A DNA stretch of 64,000 bases from assembly GCF_038957035.1 (NCBI RefSeq), contig NZ_CP152412.1, forward strand, positions 1,360,501-1,424,500, in the 5' to 3' direction. The notes under the pieces were generated by a model. It was not told the DNA's origin. It searched no databases and saw nothing but the letters and a program-made list of their open reading frames with translations. Origin of the DNA: Bradyrhizobium sp. B097. GTDB lineage: Bacteria; Pseudomonadota; Alphaproteobacteria; Rhizobiales; Xanthobacteraceae. Made by a program: the position numbers and the translations under genes. Of this stretch, positions 56,994 through 64,000 are shown one piece after another. Every line of letters begins with the position of its first letter. Within the stretch, counting starts at the first letter, position 1.

Positions 56994-58097
56994 ATGACGA
57001 TAGACCAACATCAGCCATTCTCGCCGTCGCGGCGCGCCCTTCTCGGTCTCGCCGGCCTGGCGGGCATCGCCGCGCCATTCGGCGTCATGAGCGCCGCGCG
57101 CGCCTTTCCGGCGTTTGGTCTGGGCCAGACCGTTGATCCCCTGAGCGAAGCGCCGATCTGCCGAGTTGCTGACGCGGCTGAGGCCTCGACAGGGCCGGCT
57201 CGTCACATCCGCTTTGCCTACAATGGCACCGGCATTTGCACGGCAGCGGTGCCCGTCGCCCTGCACCGGGGCTATTTCGCACGTCACAATCTCGATGTGG
57301 AATTCCTGCAGCTTGCTGGCAGTACCGACCAGATGTTGCAGTCGCTGGCGACCGACAAGGCGGATGCCGGCTCGAGCATGCTGCTCAACTGGCTGAAGCC
57401 GCTGGAGCAAGGCATCGACGTCAAGCTGACCACCGGCCTGCACGGCGGCTGCACCCGGCTGTTCGTGCGGAAGGGGTCCGGCTTCAAGGATATCACCGAT
57501 CTCAAAGGCAAGACGATCGGTGTCTCCAGCATTTCCGGGCCTCCGCGGAACTTCTTCGCCATCCTGCTGTCGGACAACGGGCTCGACCCGCAGACCGATG
57601 TGCAATGGCGTGAATTTCCGGCCGATCTGCAACTCACGGCCCTGCAGCGCGGCGAGATCCAGGCGATCGCCGACTCCGACCCGAATGCCTGGTTGACGGA
57701 GCGGCGCGCCAATGGCGATCTGGTTGAGATCGCATCAAACCTGAGTGGGGATTACGCCAACCTGTCGTGCTGCACGCTCGGCGTGCGGAGTTCGCTCTGG
57801 GCGTCGGATCCCGCCGCGGTGAAGGCGCTGACCCTCGCCATCCGCGAAGCTGCGCACCACGTTGCCGAACATCCCGATGACGCTGCCGAGATATTTTCCA
57901 AATACACCCCGAAAGTAGCGGTCGCCGATCTGGCGACGATGCTGCGCAGCCACACGCACGGCCATCATCCGGCAGGTGCAGACCTGCGTCGCGAGGTCGT
58001 GAAGATCACGAGCGATCTGAAACGTGCCACGATCATCAAGCCGAATACGGACCCGAGAAAGCTTGCCAATCGCGTCGTAGTCGACATTGACGTCTAG
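56994..58097 (+). CDS. SsuA/NMT1-type substrate-binding protein
   Basis: This 367-residue protein has a signal sequence with paired arginines (PSRRALLGLAGLAGIAAPFG). HIRFAYNGTGICTAAVPVALHRGYFARHNLDVEFLQLAGSTDQMLQSLATDKADAGSSMLLNWLKPLEQG and ITDLKGKTIGVSSISG match the NMT1/SsuA family. Several starts are in frame (56961, 56985, 56994), and AGGA suits 56994. It is followed by a nitroreductase-family gene after 24 bases. The three genes of the convergent importer further right have their own binding protein, so this one is an extra. Confidence 0.85.
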   Translation: MTIDQHQPFSPSRRALLGLAGLAGIAAPFGVMSAARAFPAFGLGQTVDPLSEAPICRVADAAEASTGPARHIRFAYNGTGICTAAVPVALHRGYFARHNLDVEFLQLAGSTDQMLQSLATDKADAGSSMLLNWLKPLEQGIDVKLTTGLHGGCTRLFVRKGSGFKDITDLKGKTIGVSSISGPPRNFFAILLSDNGLDPQTDVQWREFPADLQLTALQRGEIQAIADSDPNAWLTERRANGDLVEIASNLSGDYANLSCCTLGVRSSLWASDPAAVKALTLAIREAAHHVAEHPDDAAEIFSKYTPKVAVADLATMLRSHTHGHHPAGADLRREVVKITSDLKRATIIKPNTDPRKLANRVVVDIDV

Positions 58098-58121
58098 GCG
58101 ATTTACCGGAGGAGCGCGTTG

Positions 58122-58997
58122 ATGAGCAACGCGAGAAGCAAGGCCGCTTCGACTGTGGTGCCCGGGCCGTCGGGGATTGATGATGCCGCTTCGGCGGCGT
58201 TGCACTCCCGTTACGGCAAGGATTTTCCTCTGATCGGCGACGCCTGGAACGGGGTGCTGGATAATCTCCTTGCCCACCGCTCGGTGCGAGCCTATCGGCC
58301 GGACCCGGTGCCGCGCGGTACAGTGGAGACGCTCGTCGCGGCTGCGCAGTCGGCCTCATCGTCCTCCAACCTCCAGACCTGGAGTGTCGTGGCGGTCGAG
58401 GATGAGGCACGCAAGGCGCGCCTCGCCGAGTTCGCCGGCGGACAGAAGCATATCGTCGAGGCGCCGCTGTTCCTGGTTTGGCTGGCGGATTTGTCGCGGG
58501 CCGAGCGTCTGGCCAGGAGTGCGAACCATCCCAAGGATGGACTGCCTTACCTCGAGACGTTCATCGTGGCCGTGGTCGATGCGGCATTGGCCGCCCAGAA
58601 CGCGGTTGTAGCGGCCGAAGCGCTTGGCCTCGGATCGGTCTATATCGGCGCGCTCCGCAACAGGCCGCAGGCCGTGGCCGAGGAACTGCGACTGCCGCCC
58701 CAGGCCGCGGCGGTGTTCGGCCTCTGTATTGGCTATCCTGATCCGACCCGGCCCACCCGGGTCAAGCCGCGCCTGCGCCAGGACGTAGTCATCCATCGCG
58801 AGCGCTACGCGACGGCCGGAGAGGAGGCGGGAATCGCAGCCTACGACGCCACCTTGCGCGATTTCCAGAGCACCGAGGAATTGCCTGCGACCGGGTGGAC
58901 CCAAACCGTGCTCAACCGGCTTGGATCGGTCCGGTCGCTGAATGGACGGGACCGCCTCGTCGAGGAACTGCGAGGATTAGGCTTTCCACTCAAATAG
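58122..58997 (+). CDS. nitroreductase-family (NfsA-like) flavin oxidoreductase
   Basis: This 291-residue FMN enzyme has the nitroreductase hallmark LLAHRSVRAYRPDPVPRGTVETLVAAAQSASSSSNLQTWSVVAVED. AEALGLGSVYIGALRN and VFGLCIGYPDPTRPTRVKPRLRQDVVIH place it near NfsA/FRP, which reduce flavins or nitro compounds with NADPH. It starts at ATG 58122 after GGAGGAG. Window-wide it is the best candidate to supply reduced flavin to the LLM and DszC-like monooxygenases, which lack an SsuE-type partner here. That role is inferred. Confidence 0.85.
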   Translation: MSNARSKAASTVVPGPSGIDDAASAALHSRYGKDFPLIGDAWNGVLDNLLAHRSVRAYRPDPVPRGTVETLVAAAQSASSSSNLQTWSVVAVEDEARKARLAEFAGGQKHIVEAPLFLVWLADLSRAERLARSANHPKDGLPYLETFIVAVVDAALAAQNAVVAAEALGLGSVYIGALRNRPQAVAEELRLPPQAAAVFGLCIGYPDPTRPTRVKPRLRQDVVIHRERYATAGEEAGIAAYDATLRDFQSTEELPATGWTQTVLNRLGSVRSLNGRDRLVEELRGLGFPLK

Positions 58998-59042
58998 GAT
59001 GCAAGTGGCGCTTGCGACCTCGAGCGCACGGAGGGGCGTGCT

Positions 59043-59867
59043 CTAAGTTCGCTCCTGCCCCCAGCGTTGGACCGTAATCCGGGTAAGGCTTCGAAACACC
59101 ACGCTCTCCACGAGGAGGCCGATCAGGATGACCGTGAGCAGTCCGGCAAAGACGCTGGCGGTCTCCAATTGAGCGCGGCTGGTGTAGATGAACCAGCCAA
59201 TTCCACCGGAACGCGCGCTGACGCCGAACACCAACTCGGCTGCAATCAGCGTACGCCACGCGAACGCCCAGCCGATCCGCAAGCCCGACAAGATTTGGGG
59301 AAATGCGGCCGGTACCAAAATCTCGGCAACGAAACGGCCGCCCGACAAGCCGAGGTTACGGCCGGCCATCAGCAGCGTTGGTGGGATGGCGCGAAAGCCG
59401 GCATGGCAGGCCAGTGCAACCGGCCACAGGACCGAGTGGACAATCACGAAAACGAGGCTGGGCGTTCCAACGCCGAACCACAGCAGCGCAATTGGAAGCA
59501 GCGCGATCGCCGGCAGCGGATTGAACATCGAAGTCAGCAGGCCAAGAGCCTCGTTGCCCCAGCGTGACAGGGTAGCAAGGGCGGTGAACACTGCGGCGAT
59601 GCCGACCCCCAGCGCGTAGCCTGTGACCAGAACGCGCAACGATGTCAGCGTCCGATTTGGCAACTCGCCCGACAGGATCGCCGACCAGAGTGCCGACAGC
59701 GTCGCTCCCAGCGTCGGGAGCAGCAGCGCATTGTCGAGCCAGCGCGCATAGAGCTCCCAGGCGAGCGCAAAAGCAGCAAGAATCACAAGACGCCGCCAGG
59801 GCGTTTGCTCGAACACACGGCGCAGCGCCGGTGCGTCAGAAAGCTTCGGAGCTGTAATGTCAGCCAT
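59043..59867 (-). CDS. SsuC/TauC-type ABC permease
   Basis: This 274-residue permease has LVILAAFALAWELYARWLDNALLLPTLGATLSALW, LTSLRVLVTGYALGVGIAAVFTALATLS and MFNPLPAIALLPIALLWFGVGTPSLVFVIVHSVLWPVALACHAGF. The coupling loop is LLMAGRNLGLSGGRFVAEILVPAAFPQILSGLRIGWAFAWR. ATG 59867 overlaps the ATPase stop by eight bases. It ends the minus-strand importer operon. Confidence 0.9.
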   Translation of the reverse strand: MADITAPKLSDAPALRRVFEQTPWRRLVILAAFALAWELYARWLDNALLLPTLGATLSALWSAILSGELPNRTLTSLRVLVTGYALGVGIAAVFTALATLSRWGNEALGLLTSMFNPLPAIALLPIALLWFGVGTPSLVFVIVHSVLWPVALACHAGFRAIPPTLLMAGRNLGLSGGRFVAEILVPAAFPQILSGLRIGWAFAWRTLIAAELVFGVSARSGGIGWFIYTSRAQLETASVFAGLLTVILIGLLVESVVFRSLTRITVQRWGQERT

Positions 59868-60675
59868 GATCAAGTTCCGGATCGGCAAAGACGGCTTGTT
59901 GGATCCTTTGCTCCAACTCGGCGAAAGCCGTCGTGCCGCGAGTGCGGCTTCCCGGCGGAACGTCAAATGTCGCGGCCAGACGCCCCGGATGAGGTGTCAG
60001 TGCGAGGATGCGGGTCCCGACCCGGATCGCCTCGTCGATGCCATGTGTCACAAACAATGCCGTACTGCCGGTCTCTTCGCATAGTTTGAGCAACTCGTCC
60101 TGCATCTGACGTCGCGTCAGGGCATCCAGCGCGGCGAAAGGTTCATCCATCAGCAGCAGCGCCGGCTCTAGTGCGAAGGCGCGCGCGATCGCGACGCGCT
60201 GCTTCATTCCGCCCGACAAGGTGTGAGGAAAGGCATCGACGAAGTTTTTCAATCCGACCCGCTTGAGCCAATCGCGAGCCACAGCCTCCGCCTCCCGGCG
60301 GGGGAGTGATCTGCCCCGCTCCAAAGCATAACGCACATTGCCCAGCACGGTGCGCCAAGGCAGCAACTGGTCGAATTCCTGGAACACCGTCATCCGGTCG
60401 GGGCCGGGGGCTCCGATCGGTTGCCCATTCATCCGCATCTCTCCAGTGCTCGGCTTCAGAAAGCCGCCGACCGCTCGGAGCAGCGTGGACTTGCCGCAGC
60501 CCGACGGACCCAGCAGAACAAGCCGCTCGCCTGCCGAAAGAGCGAGGCTGACATCTTCGACCGCAGTCAAGATGCCGTCGCGCATCGGGTAACTGATGCT
60601 GACGCGATCCAGCGTGAGCAACGTCGGAGACGCGGCATCGCCGGCGAGGTCGACCAATCGGGGAGCGACGTTCAT
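59860..60675 (-). CDS. SsuB/TauB-type ABC ATPase
   Basis: This 271-residue ATPase carries Walker A GPSGCGKST, Q-loop VFQEFDQLLPWRTVLGNVRYAL, signature LSGGMKQRVAIARAF, Walker B LLLMDEPFAALD and LFVTHGIDEAIRVG. It lies one base after the binding-protein gene. Confidence 0.92.
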   Translation of the reverse strand: MNVAPRLVDLAGDAASPTLLTLDRVSISYPMRDGILTAVEDVSLALSAGERLVLLGPSGCGKSTLLRAVGGFLKPSTGEMRMNGQPIGAPGPDRMTVFQEFDQLLPWRTVLGNVRYALERGRSLPRREAEAVARDWLKRVGLKNFVDAFPHTLSGGMKQRVAIARAFALEPALLLMDEPFAALDALTRRQMQDELLKLCEETGSTALFVTHGIDEAIRVGTRILALTPHPGRLAATFDVPPGSRTRGTTAFAELEQRIQQAVFADPELDHG

Positions 60676-60676
60676 G

Positions 60677-61684
60677 TCAGCTTCCCGGTTTGTCCCCGAG
60701 CCCGGACCAGAACAAGTCCCGCCACGACGCTGGCGCCTGCTTGATCAAGCCGACCTTGGCCTCGAAATCAGCGAACTTCTGGGCGCCTTCCGGAGCGGTT
60801 GTGAAATTGACGTCCTTGTCGCGAATGATGCTCTCGACGAAGTCGGGAGCGAGCTTCGAGCCCTCGGCCTTGATATAAAGCGCGGCCGCATCTTTCGGGT
60901 TCGCCTTGATCCATTCGTTGGCGCGATCGAGACCGCGAACGAACGCCTGGATCGTCTTCGGATTGTCGTTGACGAACTTCGTGGTGGAGTAAACCACGTT
61001 GAAGGTGTGCGGACCGCCGAGGACATCGTAGCTGTTGAGGACCTGATGCACCTTGCCGCTCGCCAGCTGCTGCTGTGAGAACGGTGGTGAAGTGAAGTGC
61101 GCCGTGATCTCGGAATGTCCCGACAGGATTTGGGCGGTGGCGTCCGGATGAGGCATGCTGACGGTGAGTTCGTCGAGCTTGTCGTATTTACCGAAGGCCT
61201 TGTCGGCCGCCATCTGGAGGACGATCGGCTGGAAGCCGACCTTGACCGATGGAAGCGCGATCCGATCCTTCTCGGTGAAATCCGCAATTGTCTTGATGGC
61301 TGGGTTGTTGGTGGTCAGGATGTTGGCCATCGATCCCAGCGCTGCCACGCCGATGATCTTGGCGGTTGTCCGCGTCTTGTCCCAGGTCAGGATCATCGGC
61401 GTGATGCCTGCCGTCGCGAAATCGAGCCCACCGGAAATAAGTGCCTCGTTCATCGCCGCTGCACCGGACAGCCGAAGCCATTCGATCTTCGGCGGCGCGA
61501 TGCCGAGTGCTTTCGCTTCTTGCTCGATCAGTCCCTTTTCGCTGGCGACAATGAGCGGAAGATAGGCAATCCCGAATTGCTGCGCGATGCGAAGTTGATC
61601 GGTTTCCGCGCGGACGCTATTGGCGCCGCTTGCGAGCGCGATCAACGCCAGGGCGGCAGCACGTAGAAGCATCGATGTATTCAT
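60677..61684 (-). CDS. SsuA/TauA-type substrate-binding protein
   Basis: This 335-residue protein has a Sec signal (LLRAAALALIALASGANSVRA). LRIAQQFGIAYLPLIVASEKGLIEQEAKALG, the IEWLRLSGAAAMNEALISGGLDFATAGITPMILTWDKT block and FNVVYSTTKFVNDNPKTIQAFVRGLDRANEWIKANPKDAAALYI follow. These are typical of NMT1/TauA family proteins of the nitrate/sulfonate/taurine group. It heads a three-gene operon. A large palindrome lies about 80 bases upstream of its ATG, between it and the divergent XRE-cupin regulator. Confidence 0.9.
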   Translation of the reverse strand: MNTSMLLRAAALALIALASGANSVRAETDQLRIAQQFGIAYLPLIVASEKGLIEQEAKALGIAPPKIEWLRLSGAAAMNEALISGGLDFATAGITPMILTWDKTRTTAKIIGVAALGSMANILTTNNPAIKTIADFTEKDRIALPSVKVGFQPIVLQMAADKAFGKYDKLDELTVSMPHPDATAQILSGHSEITAHFTSPPFSQQQLASGKVHQVLNSYDVLGGPHTFNVVYSTTKFVNDNPKTIQAFVRGLDRANEWIKANPKDAAALYIKAEGSKLAPDFVESIIRDKDVNFTTAPEGAQKFADFEAKVGLIKQAPASWRDLFWSGLGDKPGS

Positions 61685-61763
61685 TCTGTGGTCTTCTGAG
61701 TTTCCGTTGGTCCAAGCGGCACGTCGCGCTTTTGCAGGCCCTTTTGGCCACACTTCAGGAAAT

Positions 61764-61799
61764 GCTGCAATTGGTCCAATGGATTGGACGAATTGCAGC
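61764..61799. promoter_or_regulatory. 36-base near-perfect palindrome, probable operator
   Basis: Outer arms GCTGCAATT (61764-61772) and AATTGCAGC (61791-61799) and inner arms GTCCAAT (61774-61780) and ATTGGAC (61783-61789) are perfect inverted repeats. Only the centre and one symmetric position break the symmetry. No T-run follows, so it is more likely a protein-binding site than a terminator. It lies 80 bases upstream of the binding-protein ATG. Confidence 0.6.
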
Positions 61800-62112
61800 G
61801 GCTCTAGGAATTTTTCGTTGCGGTGCAGTTGGCGAGATCGTTGTTCTCCAATTCGTCTGCGACGGAGAAATCAGTTCTTTGTGGTATAGCGCCCCCCTTT
61901 GATGATGGTGTCCAAGTCGCGGTCGGTATGGTGGGAGCGTCGCAATCAAAGGGCTCCTACCCAATCGGCGTTCGCCGGCGCAATTGCCAGCGTGCCGGTT
62001 GCAGCGCGTTTCGAGCGAAACGAGCCGATTGCTATTGGAAGCACGGACGCGAGAAAGTCTTTGCTACATGATCGAACTTTACAGAGCGCGTGTTGTTTTG
62101 TTCGACAACGGC

Positions 62113-62140
62113 TTGTCGGGAGCCGGGGTCCAACTAGGAT
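62113..62140 (+). promoter_or_regulatory. possible sigma-70 promoter for the regulator
   Basis: TTGTCG (62113-62118) and TAGGAT (62135-62140) are separated by 16 bases. The spacing is acceptable and the match is partial. It would transcribe the small gene at 62174 and the regulator. Confidence 0.3.
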
Positions 62141-62173
62141 ATCGGGGACGGCAATCGAACGCGGGCACACCAG

Positions 62174-62389
62174 GTGACAGAAGCCTTGAATTCAGCGCGG
62201 ATCATTGATCTGGACGCCTATCGATCAATGCGGCGGAGGCAGCAGCCAGCGACAGCCGCCGGACAGTGGCAAAACGCCACCTTCAGTCCTTCCCTTGGCG
62301 CGGTGCAGCTTTTCTGGCTCTGGCCGGCCTGGGTGTGGGTGCCGATGGCGGTACCGGCGACATCCGCTGCGCCCTGGGATGCTTTATGA
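62174..62389 (+). CDS. small hypothetical protein coupled to the XRE regulator
   Basis: The 71-residue frame starts at GTG 62174 (MTEALNSARIIDLDAYRSMRRRQQP). It ends in a Trp-rich hydrophobic stretch (LFWLWPAWVWVPMAVP) that may be one short membrane segment. Its TGA overlaps the ATG of the regulator (ATGA at 62386-62389), which supports translation. A 'DLDAYR--R' opening is common in small alphaproteobacterial proteins, but I assign no function. Confidence 0.55.
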   Translation: MTEALNSARIIDLDAYRSMRRRQQPATAAGQWQNATFSPSLGAVQLFWLWPAWVWVPMAVPATSAAPWDAL

Positions 62390-63009
62390 GCGACGGTAAC
62401 GTCGCTTCCTCGTTAGACGCCAACCCGCCACCCGGCGTGGAGCAGGATCTGCCCGCGGTCCTCGGACGCAATCTGCGACGGCTGCGAACGAGCCGCGGCC
62501 ACTCGCTGGAGCGGTTGGCGAAGCAGTCCGGTGTCAGCCGTGCGATGCTTGGACAGATCGAGACCGGAAAGAGCGTTCCGACCATTGCGCTGCTGTGGAA
62601 GGTCGCGAACGCACTGCACGTTCCGTTCGCTAATCTGTTGCAGGCGGATGTCGCGCGAGGCCCGGTCGTACTCCGCCAAAGTGACGCCAAGCTGCTCTCA
62701 TCGAGCCAAGGGCAGTTCACCTCTCGCGCGTTGTTTCCGTTCGATGGCAGCCATCAGGTCGAATTCTACGAGCTCAGAATAGGTCCGCTGCATCGCGAGA
62801 ACGCCGAAGCGCATGCGCCCGGCACCCGGGAAAACCTTTTCGTGGCGAAGGGCGTCGTGGAGATCGCTACCGGCTCCGACAAGCCGCAGACATTGACGGA
62901 AGGCGACGCGATTGTCTTCGAGGCCGATGTTCCGCATGTCTACAAGAATCTGGTAGCCAGCGAGGCAGTGCTGTACCTCGTCATGACCTATGCAGACGAC
63001 GCGACCTGA
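62386..63009 (+). CDS. XRE-family regulator with C-terminal cupin domain
   Basis: This 207-residue regulator has an N-terminal helix-turn-helix (LGRNLRRLRTSRGHSLERLAKQSGVSRAMLGQIETGKSVPTIALLWKVANAL, residues about 25-77). The C-terminal small cupin domain contains HAPGTRENLFVAKGVVEIATG and LTEGDAIVFEADVPHVYKNL. This family usually senses a small ligand in the cupin and represses nearby transport or catabolic genes. It is divergent from the SsuA-type importer, and the palindrome between them is the obvious candidate operator. Confidence 0.9.
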   Translation: MSDGNVASSLDANPPPGVEQDLPAVLGRNLRRLRTSRGHSLERLAKQSGVSRAMLGQIETGKSVPTIALLWKVANALHVPFANLLQADVARGPVVLRQSDAKLLSSSQGQFTSRALFPFDGSHQVEFYELRIGPLHRENAEAHAPGTRENLFVAKGVVEIATGSDKPQTLTEGDAIVFEADVPHVYKNLVASEAVLYLVMTYADDAT

Positions 63010-63040
63010 AACAAAAGGAGGGCCGGCAATGCCGGCCCTC
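63010..63040 (-). terminator. strong intrinsic terminator for the Met-rich gene
   Basis: GAGGGCCGGC (63018-63027) pairs perfectly with GCCGGCCCTC (63031-63040) around an AAT loop. On the minus strand the hairpin is followed by CTTTTGTTT, the form of an intrinsic terminator 29 bases past the Met-rich stop codon. It also lies just after the regulator stop and may serve both strands. Confidence 0.75.
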
Positions 63041-63069
63041 TGGGAAGGCAGCGCGAGCCGGTCGAGGTC

Positions 63070-63381
63070 CTAGGCCTTCATCGGCATGCACATCATCATC
63101 ATGCCGCCGCAGCCCATCATCATGGGCATGCCCATCTGCATCATGTTCATCATGCTCTCGCAGCACTTCATGAACATGTCCTTCATGGCCGGGTCCATTG
63201 GCATCATCTCGCAGGTCATGCCGGTGGGGGTCATGGTGCACTTCATCTGACAGGCCATCATCGGCATACCCATGCCCATCATGGGCATGTTCATCATCGG
63301 CATCATGCCGCCGGCCATCGAAGGGTTCATCATGCCGCCCATCATCATCGGCATGGGCATCATCTGCATCGCGGTGTTCAT
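63070..63381 (-). CDS. methionine-rich (about 45% Met) small protein
   Basis: The 103-residue protein contains 46 methionines and 7 cysteines (Cys44, 48, 57, 73, 74, 91, 98), so about half its residues carry sulfur. It reads MNTAMQMMPMPMMMGGMM and continues with repeated M-P-M, G-M-G-M and MM units. The C-terminal part has an amphipathic segment MDPAMKDMFMKCCESMMNMM. ATG 63381 follows GGAG at a good distance. A longer frame start at 63534 is unlikely. It has no signal peptide. Possible roles are copper(I) binding through Met/Cys, or a sulfur-storage or sulfur-sensing protein in this sulfur island. None can be proven from sequence. A dedicated terminator follows. Confidence 0.72.
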   Translation of the reverse strand: MNTAMQMMPMPMMMGGMMNPSMAGGMMPMMNMPMMGMGMPMMACQMKCTMTPTGMTCEMMPMDPAMKDMFMKCCESMMNMMQMGMPMMMGCGGMMMMCMPMKA

Positions 63382-63875
63382 CGTCGTTCTCCACGGGTAG
63401 AGCAGGGCGTGCTCAATTTCGTCACTGTCGTAGATAGAGTGCGGTGCGATACTGGAGAATAGGGAAAGTTCCATCTCATTCGCTTTCGTCTGAGAAAATG
63501 GAAGCGGAGCGAGATGCTGCGGCGAGACGTCCAATATAACGGATTTTCATCCGACAAATTGGAGGTGCTCGGACTGAGCCGGTTGCCGCGACGCGCTTGA
63601 AGCCATCCACGCGGACAGTCTGATCCTGTCGAGAACGCGGTCGATTCGCCGCGAGGCTGCAGATGACGGCATGTGATGCTCTTTCTTGTCCCGGCGTGGT
63701 TCAGAGCAGACGCCATCCACGTTGTGTGCGACCGCGGACGAAACTCAGAGAGGCGATTTCGTTTGCATCGTCTCGACGCGTTACCCGGTTGTTGCAGAGC
63801 CTTAGGCATCTTTGAAAAGACTATCTTGCCGCCGGCGCCTAGCATGTCACGAGTTTGCAATCGTGAGTGCATGCC
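63382..63875. other. intergenic stretch near the right edge
   Basis: I see no supported gene. A short hairpin (CGGAT-TTTC-ATCCG near 63540) and AT-rich patches are present. It should hold the promoter of the Met-rich gene on the minus strand and of the edge gene on the plus strand. Confidence 0.4.
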
Positions 63876-64000
63876 ATGAACACGCCTCGTATCGATAGCG
63901 GTCGCGCCTCCACCGGCGTGCGTTCGCCGATCATCATCAACCAGCTTGGAACCGAAGTTCGCGCGTCGCTGATCGACCACTGGTCCCGCCCGCTGATTAT
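63876..64000 (+). CDS. N-terminal part of an unrecognised protein (cut by the window edge)
   Basis: The frame starts MNTPRIDSGRASTGVRSP and continues IIINQLGTEVRASLIDHWSR to the window end with good codon composition. The family is not recognisable from 41 residues. There is no clear signal peptide. Confidence 0.5.
   Translation, partial: MNTPRIDSGRASTGVRSPIIINQLGTEVRASLIDHWSRPLI

Larger units (their letters stand above)
61685..62173. other. divergent control region between importer and regulator
   Basis: This 489-base region separates the minus-strand importer from the plus-strand regulator group. It contains the 36-base palindrome at 61764-61799 and a second TTGGTCCAA site at 61707-61715. 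A possible promoter lies at 62113-62140. I see no gene. Confidence 0.6.

Noticed and set aside
63378..63980. 200-codon minus-strand frame upstream of the Met-rich gene
   Set aside because: It has no domain and no ribosome-binding site. It overlaps the start of the edge gene and reads as a chance frame.

Overview
The window is high-GC, tightly packed alphaproteobacterial DNA with many ATGA start/stop overlaps. The gene families, and a dispersed non-coding repeat I recognise from Bradyrhizobium/Rhodopseudomonas-type genomes, suggest a Nitrobacteraceae member such as Bradyrhizobium. That assignment is inference. I saw no rRNA, tRNA, CRISPR array or intact transposase.

Almost the whole window reads as an organosulfur acquisition island. 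It holds about sixteen solute-binding-protein genes or remnants, three partial or complete sulfonate (Ssu-type) ABC importers, one branched-chain-amino-acid (Liv-type) importer and two dipeptide (Dpp-type) importers. It also carries five LLM-class flavin monooxygenases of the SsuD/SfnG/DszA kind, two acyl-CoA-dehydrogenase-fold flavoproteins of the DszC/SfnB kind, two OsmC proteins and a sulfate-binding protein paired with a SulP permease.

Layout. 0-2.6 kb: tail of a MetQ-like gene, an ssuA gene, a SnoaL-like gene, a dispersed repeat and a decayed DszA-like tail. 2.6-7.4 kb: a GlxA/FtrA-type AraC regulator facing a nitrilase, PPOX, metallo-hydrolase, YCII and EamA run. 7.7-21.2 kb: a long + strand series with livKHMGF, a fumarate-reductase-like flavoprotein, a one-domain 2Fe-2S protein, a signal-less SsuA-like protein, SsuD, SsuCBA, OsmC and a DszA-like enzyme. 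21.6-29.9 kb: a Dpp-type importer with a fused ATPase, followed by ACAD, OsmC and LLM genes. 30.1-34.7 kb: groESL, a MetQ-like protein and a peptide-type binding protein. 34.7-44.2 kb: a Dpp-type permease/ATPase operon, three monooxygenase genes and a binding protein. 44.5-49.8 kb: a binding protein, then an Ssu importer with two permeases. 50.7-55.6 kb: desaturase, PhnD-like protein, sulfate-binding protein and SulP. 55.8-56.7 kb: a decayed copy of the left-end module. 57-64 kb: a binding protein with a nitroreductase, an Ssu importer divergent from an XRE-cupin regulator, and a protein that is about 45% methionine.

The likely logic is that importers bring in sulfonates, sulfones or S-containing peptides and aromatics, and reduced-flavin monooxygenases release sulfite. 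OsmC proteins may remove peroxide leaked by the flavoenzymes. The substrates are inferred from family and context only. All alignments and translations were judged by eye.
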